Assembly (NCBI GenBank): GCA_033064195.1
Contig: JARBJD010000309.1
Location: 22,577-86,576 of the forward strand
Source: Blattamonas nauphoetae
Taxonomy: Eukaryota; Preaxostyla; Oxymonadida
Reading direction: 5' to 3'
Length of the DNA stretch: 64,000 nt
Under the pieces are notes generated by a model. That model saw nothing but the letters and a program-made list of their open reading frames with translations. It was not told where the DNA came from and made no database searches. A program made the translations under genes and the position numbers. Positions 62,943 through 64,000 of the stretch are shown one piece after another. Numbering within the stretch: position 1 is the first letter of the stretch; the number at the start of each line of letters is the position of its first letter.

Positions 62943-63560
62943 TCAACTACTGAGATACATGACGTCAGTTTGACCTAGTGTTGCGTTTAAATTCTGTTCA
63001 TTCGGAAGTGTGTCCAACACTCGAGGTCCTTTATAGTCAACTGGAGCAATGAGGTCTTCTGGAGTGATATTATTGAGTTTAAGTAAATCAACACCAGCAG
63101 CTTTTGGAAATGGATAGGAATTCAAGCGTTTTGTTACAATCTTCATGAATGATTTCTTTTTCAGTAAACCATTTGGATCAGCATAGAAATTATAATCCCA
63201 AATGTCACTTAGAAATGGAATTAATACTCCTCGATTCATATGAGTTGTTAATCCTGAACGAATTTTTGCGAAATCACCAAGAGAATACACGTTCATTGCT
63301 TGGTTTGGTTGACCAGCTGTTTGACTTGAACAACGAATATTAAGGTGTTTCATAGCTTCATTCGCAATCAATGATGATACTTGAAAAGTGCTCATTTGCT
63401 CAGGTGGCATATCCGGATTGTCATTCCATATTTGAGTTTTCTTGTACTCTTTCCACTGTGCATCAATTCTTGGACGTTGATTCGGTTTAAATGAAGCATA
63501 TTTTGTTTGTTTTCGTCCTTGTTTTGTTGGATTTGCAGCTGTCCAAGCGTTTCGATATAG
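62943..63560 (-). CDS. Hypothetical viral protein, 5'-truncated
   Basis: The minus-strand frame from about 63548 (AWTAANPTKQGRKQTKYASF) to VMYLSS reads as genuine protein: a basic N-terminal segment, then RIDAQWKEYKKTQIW and VLIPFLSDIWDYNFYADPN. Upstream of ~63560 the frame continues to 63698, but through repetitive G/C-run DNA giving an implausible peptide, and no T-rich motif precedes any ATG. The real start has therefore been lost. Family not recognised; a nucleic-acid-binding or minor virion protein is possible. Confidence 0.6.
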   Translation of the reverse strand, partial: LYRNAWTAANPTKQGRKQTKYASFKPNQRPRIDAQWKEYKKTQIWNDNPDMPPEQMSTFQVSSLIANEAMKHLNIRCSSQTAGQPNQAMNVYSLGDFAKIRSGLTTHMNRGVLIPFLSDIWDYNFYADPNGLLKKKSFMKIVTKRLNSYPFPKAAGVDLLKLNNITPEDLIAPVDYKGPRVLDTLPNEQNLNATLGQTDVMYLSS

Positions 63561-64000
63561 TAGTAAAATAACCCGGCGAGGGTAAAATAACCCGGGGTGA
63601 AAACCCCCTTTTTTGGATCCCTCTTTCCGTCCATCCCATATTTCTCGGAACCAAAATTTTTTTGGGTCCCACTTTTTTTTCCATAATGTTTGTCTCAACT
63701 CCGAGTATCCATCGAGGTAGAAATCGAACCTCCAAAATAGGATTCTGGGCCGGGGGTGCCTATTTCGGAACCATATTTTGGCCTATTTTTGACCCATTTT
63801 TGGCTCCTAAATAGGAGGTCCTTAACATTTAAGCTAAGAGGATCCGAACTTCACGACCACTTTTCTCCACGCTTGTTCAAAATTTTTCTTTCTCGTTTCA
63901 TTTCTGGTTGTTTGGGATGTTTTCTCTCGAAATCACAATTTTTTGAAAATGAAAAATCCTGGGGGACCTGGGTGGAATTCAGGGTCAAAACTGATTTCCC
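63561..64000. other. Flank right of the truncated virus-like element
   Basis: Contains a direct repeat taaaataacccgg (twice within 63567-63597) and short repeated words (cctatttttgacccatttttgg, ctcctaaataggag). No gene is seen. It is probably another repeat into which, or through which, the element was broken. Confidence 0.5.

Larger units (their letters stand above)
54022..63560 (-). mobile_element. Virus-like element, right-truncated (primase-helicase plus capsid-like genes)
   Basis: Eight genes, all on the minus strand, separated by 35-46 bp except for one 950-bp spacer. The base composition is more A+T-rich than the flanking host genes, and none of the genes shows introns. Five genes share an upstream ATTTTTTATTTTT motif. 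Gene content is a primase-SF3 helicase, two paralogous large virion-type proteins, two MAPG miniproteins and three unknowns. The rightmost gene lacks its start and its motif, so the right end is lost. The left edge is placed at the inverted repeat block. No integrase, DNA polymerase B, protease or ATPase is visible; they may be absent or in the missing part. Confidence 0.75.

Noticed and set aside
54022-63560. Calling the virus-like element a Polinton/Maverick or a virophage
   Set aside because: No protein-primed polymerase B, retroviral-type integrase, packaging ATPase or cysteine protease is visible, and the capsid-like proteins were not matched to any family; the missing right end leaves the question open.
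63700-63860. tRNA-like folds on the minus strand (GGTTCGATT and a D-arm-like TAGCTTAAATG)
   Set aside because: Acceptor and T stems do not pair and the spacing is far too long for a tRNA without an implausible intron.

Overview
The window looks like nuclear DNA of an anaerobic flagellate of the oxymonad (Preaxostyla) type, most likely Blattamonas nauphoetae or a close relative. That assignment is inferred from remembered protein style, not from a search. It rests on three things: a very long secreted beta-helix surface protein, a many-copy family of ~357-residue helical proteins with near-identical blocks, and host genes with very short GT-AG introns. TAA, TAG and TGA all serve as stops.

Layout. 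1-6 kb: a minus-strand beta-helix surface-protein gene cut by a 1.69-kb hAT-like element that carries copied host DNA. 6-12 kb: a block between inverted repeats holding decayed minus-strand genes (a RhoGAP-domain gene with two in-frame stops and a coiled-coil gene with frameshifts). 12-30 kb and 38-51 kb: nine copies of the 357-residue family, most of them broken. Three are intact (28.5, 38.2 and 47.9 kb). The others carry a Mutator-like element, a nested 4.6-kb insertion, a foldback element, a mariner-derived MITE, a hAT-like MITE, a nonsense codon or end truncations. Several insertions leave exact target duplications, and removing them restores the reading frame. 30.8-37.1 kb: two intron-containing plus-strand host genes, the second an ASPM-like spindle protein. 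39.9-41.2 kb: an intact mariner element (DD41D catalytic spacing) with TA duplications. 37.2 and 43.3 kb: two members of an ~860-bp inverted-repeat family with 4-bp duplications. 51.4-52.2 kb: a further intron-containing host gene.

52.4-63.6 kb: a minisatellite and blocks of iterated GTCCACA-type repeats, followed by a compact, A+T-rich, eight-gene virus-like element with all genes on the minus strand. It encodes an archaeo-eukaryotic primase fused to a superfamily 3 helicase, two large paralogous proteins that look like capsid proteins, two short glycine-rich proteins that both start MAPG, and three proteins I do not recognise. Genes lie 35-46 bp apart. Four of them have ATTTTTTATTTTT exactly 6 nt upstream of the ATG and a fifth has it 13 nt upstream, which suggests a virus-specific promoter. 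The right end is truncated inside a gene, and no polymerase B, integrase or packaging ATPase is visible. This element is the strongest candidate for an undescribed system.

The rest reads as a genome under heavy DNA-transposon pressure, with a duplicated gene family absorbing many of the insertions.
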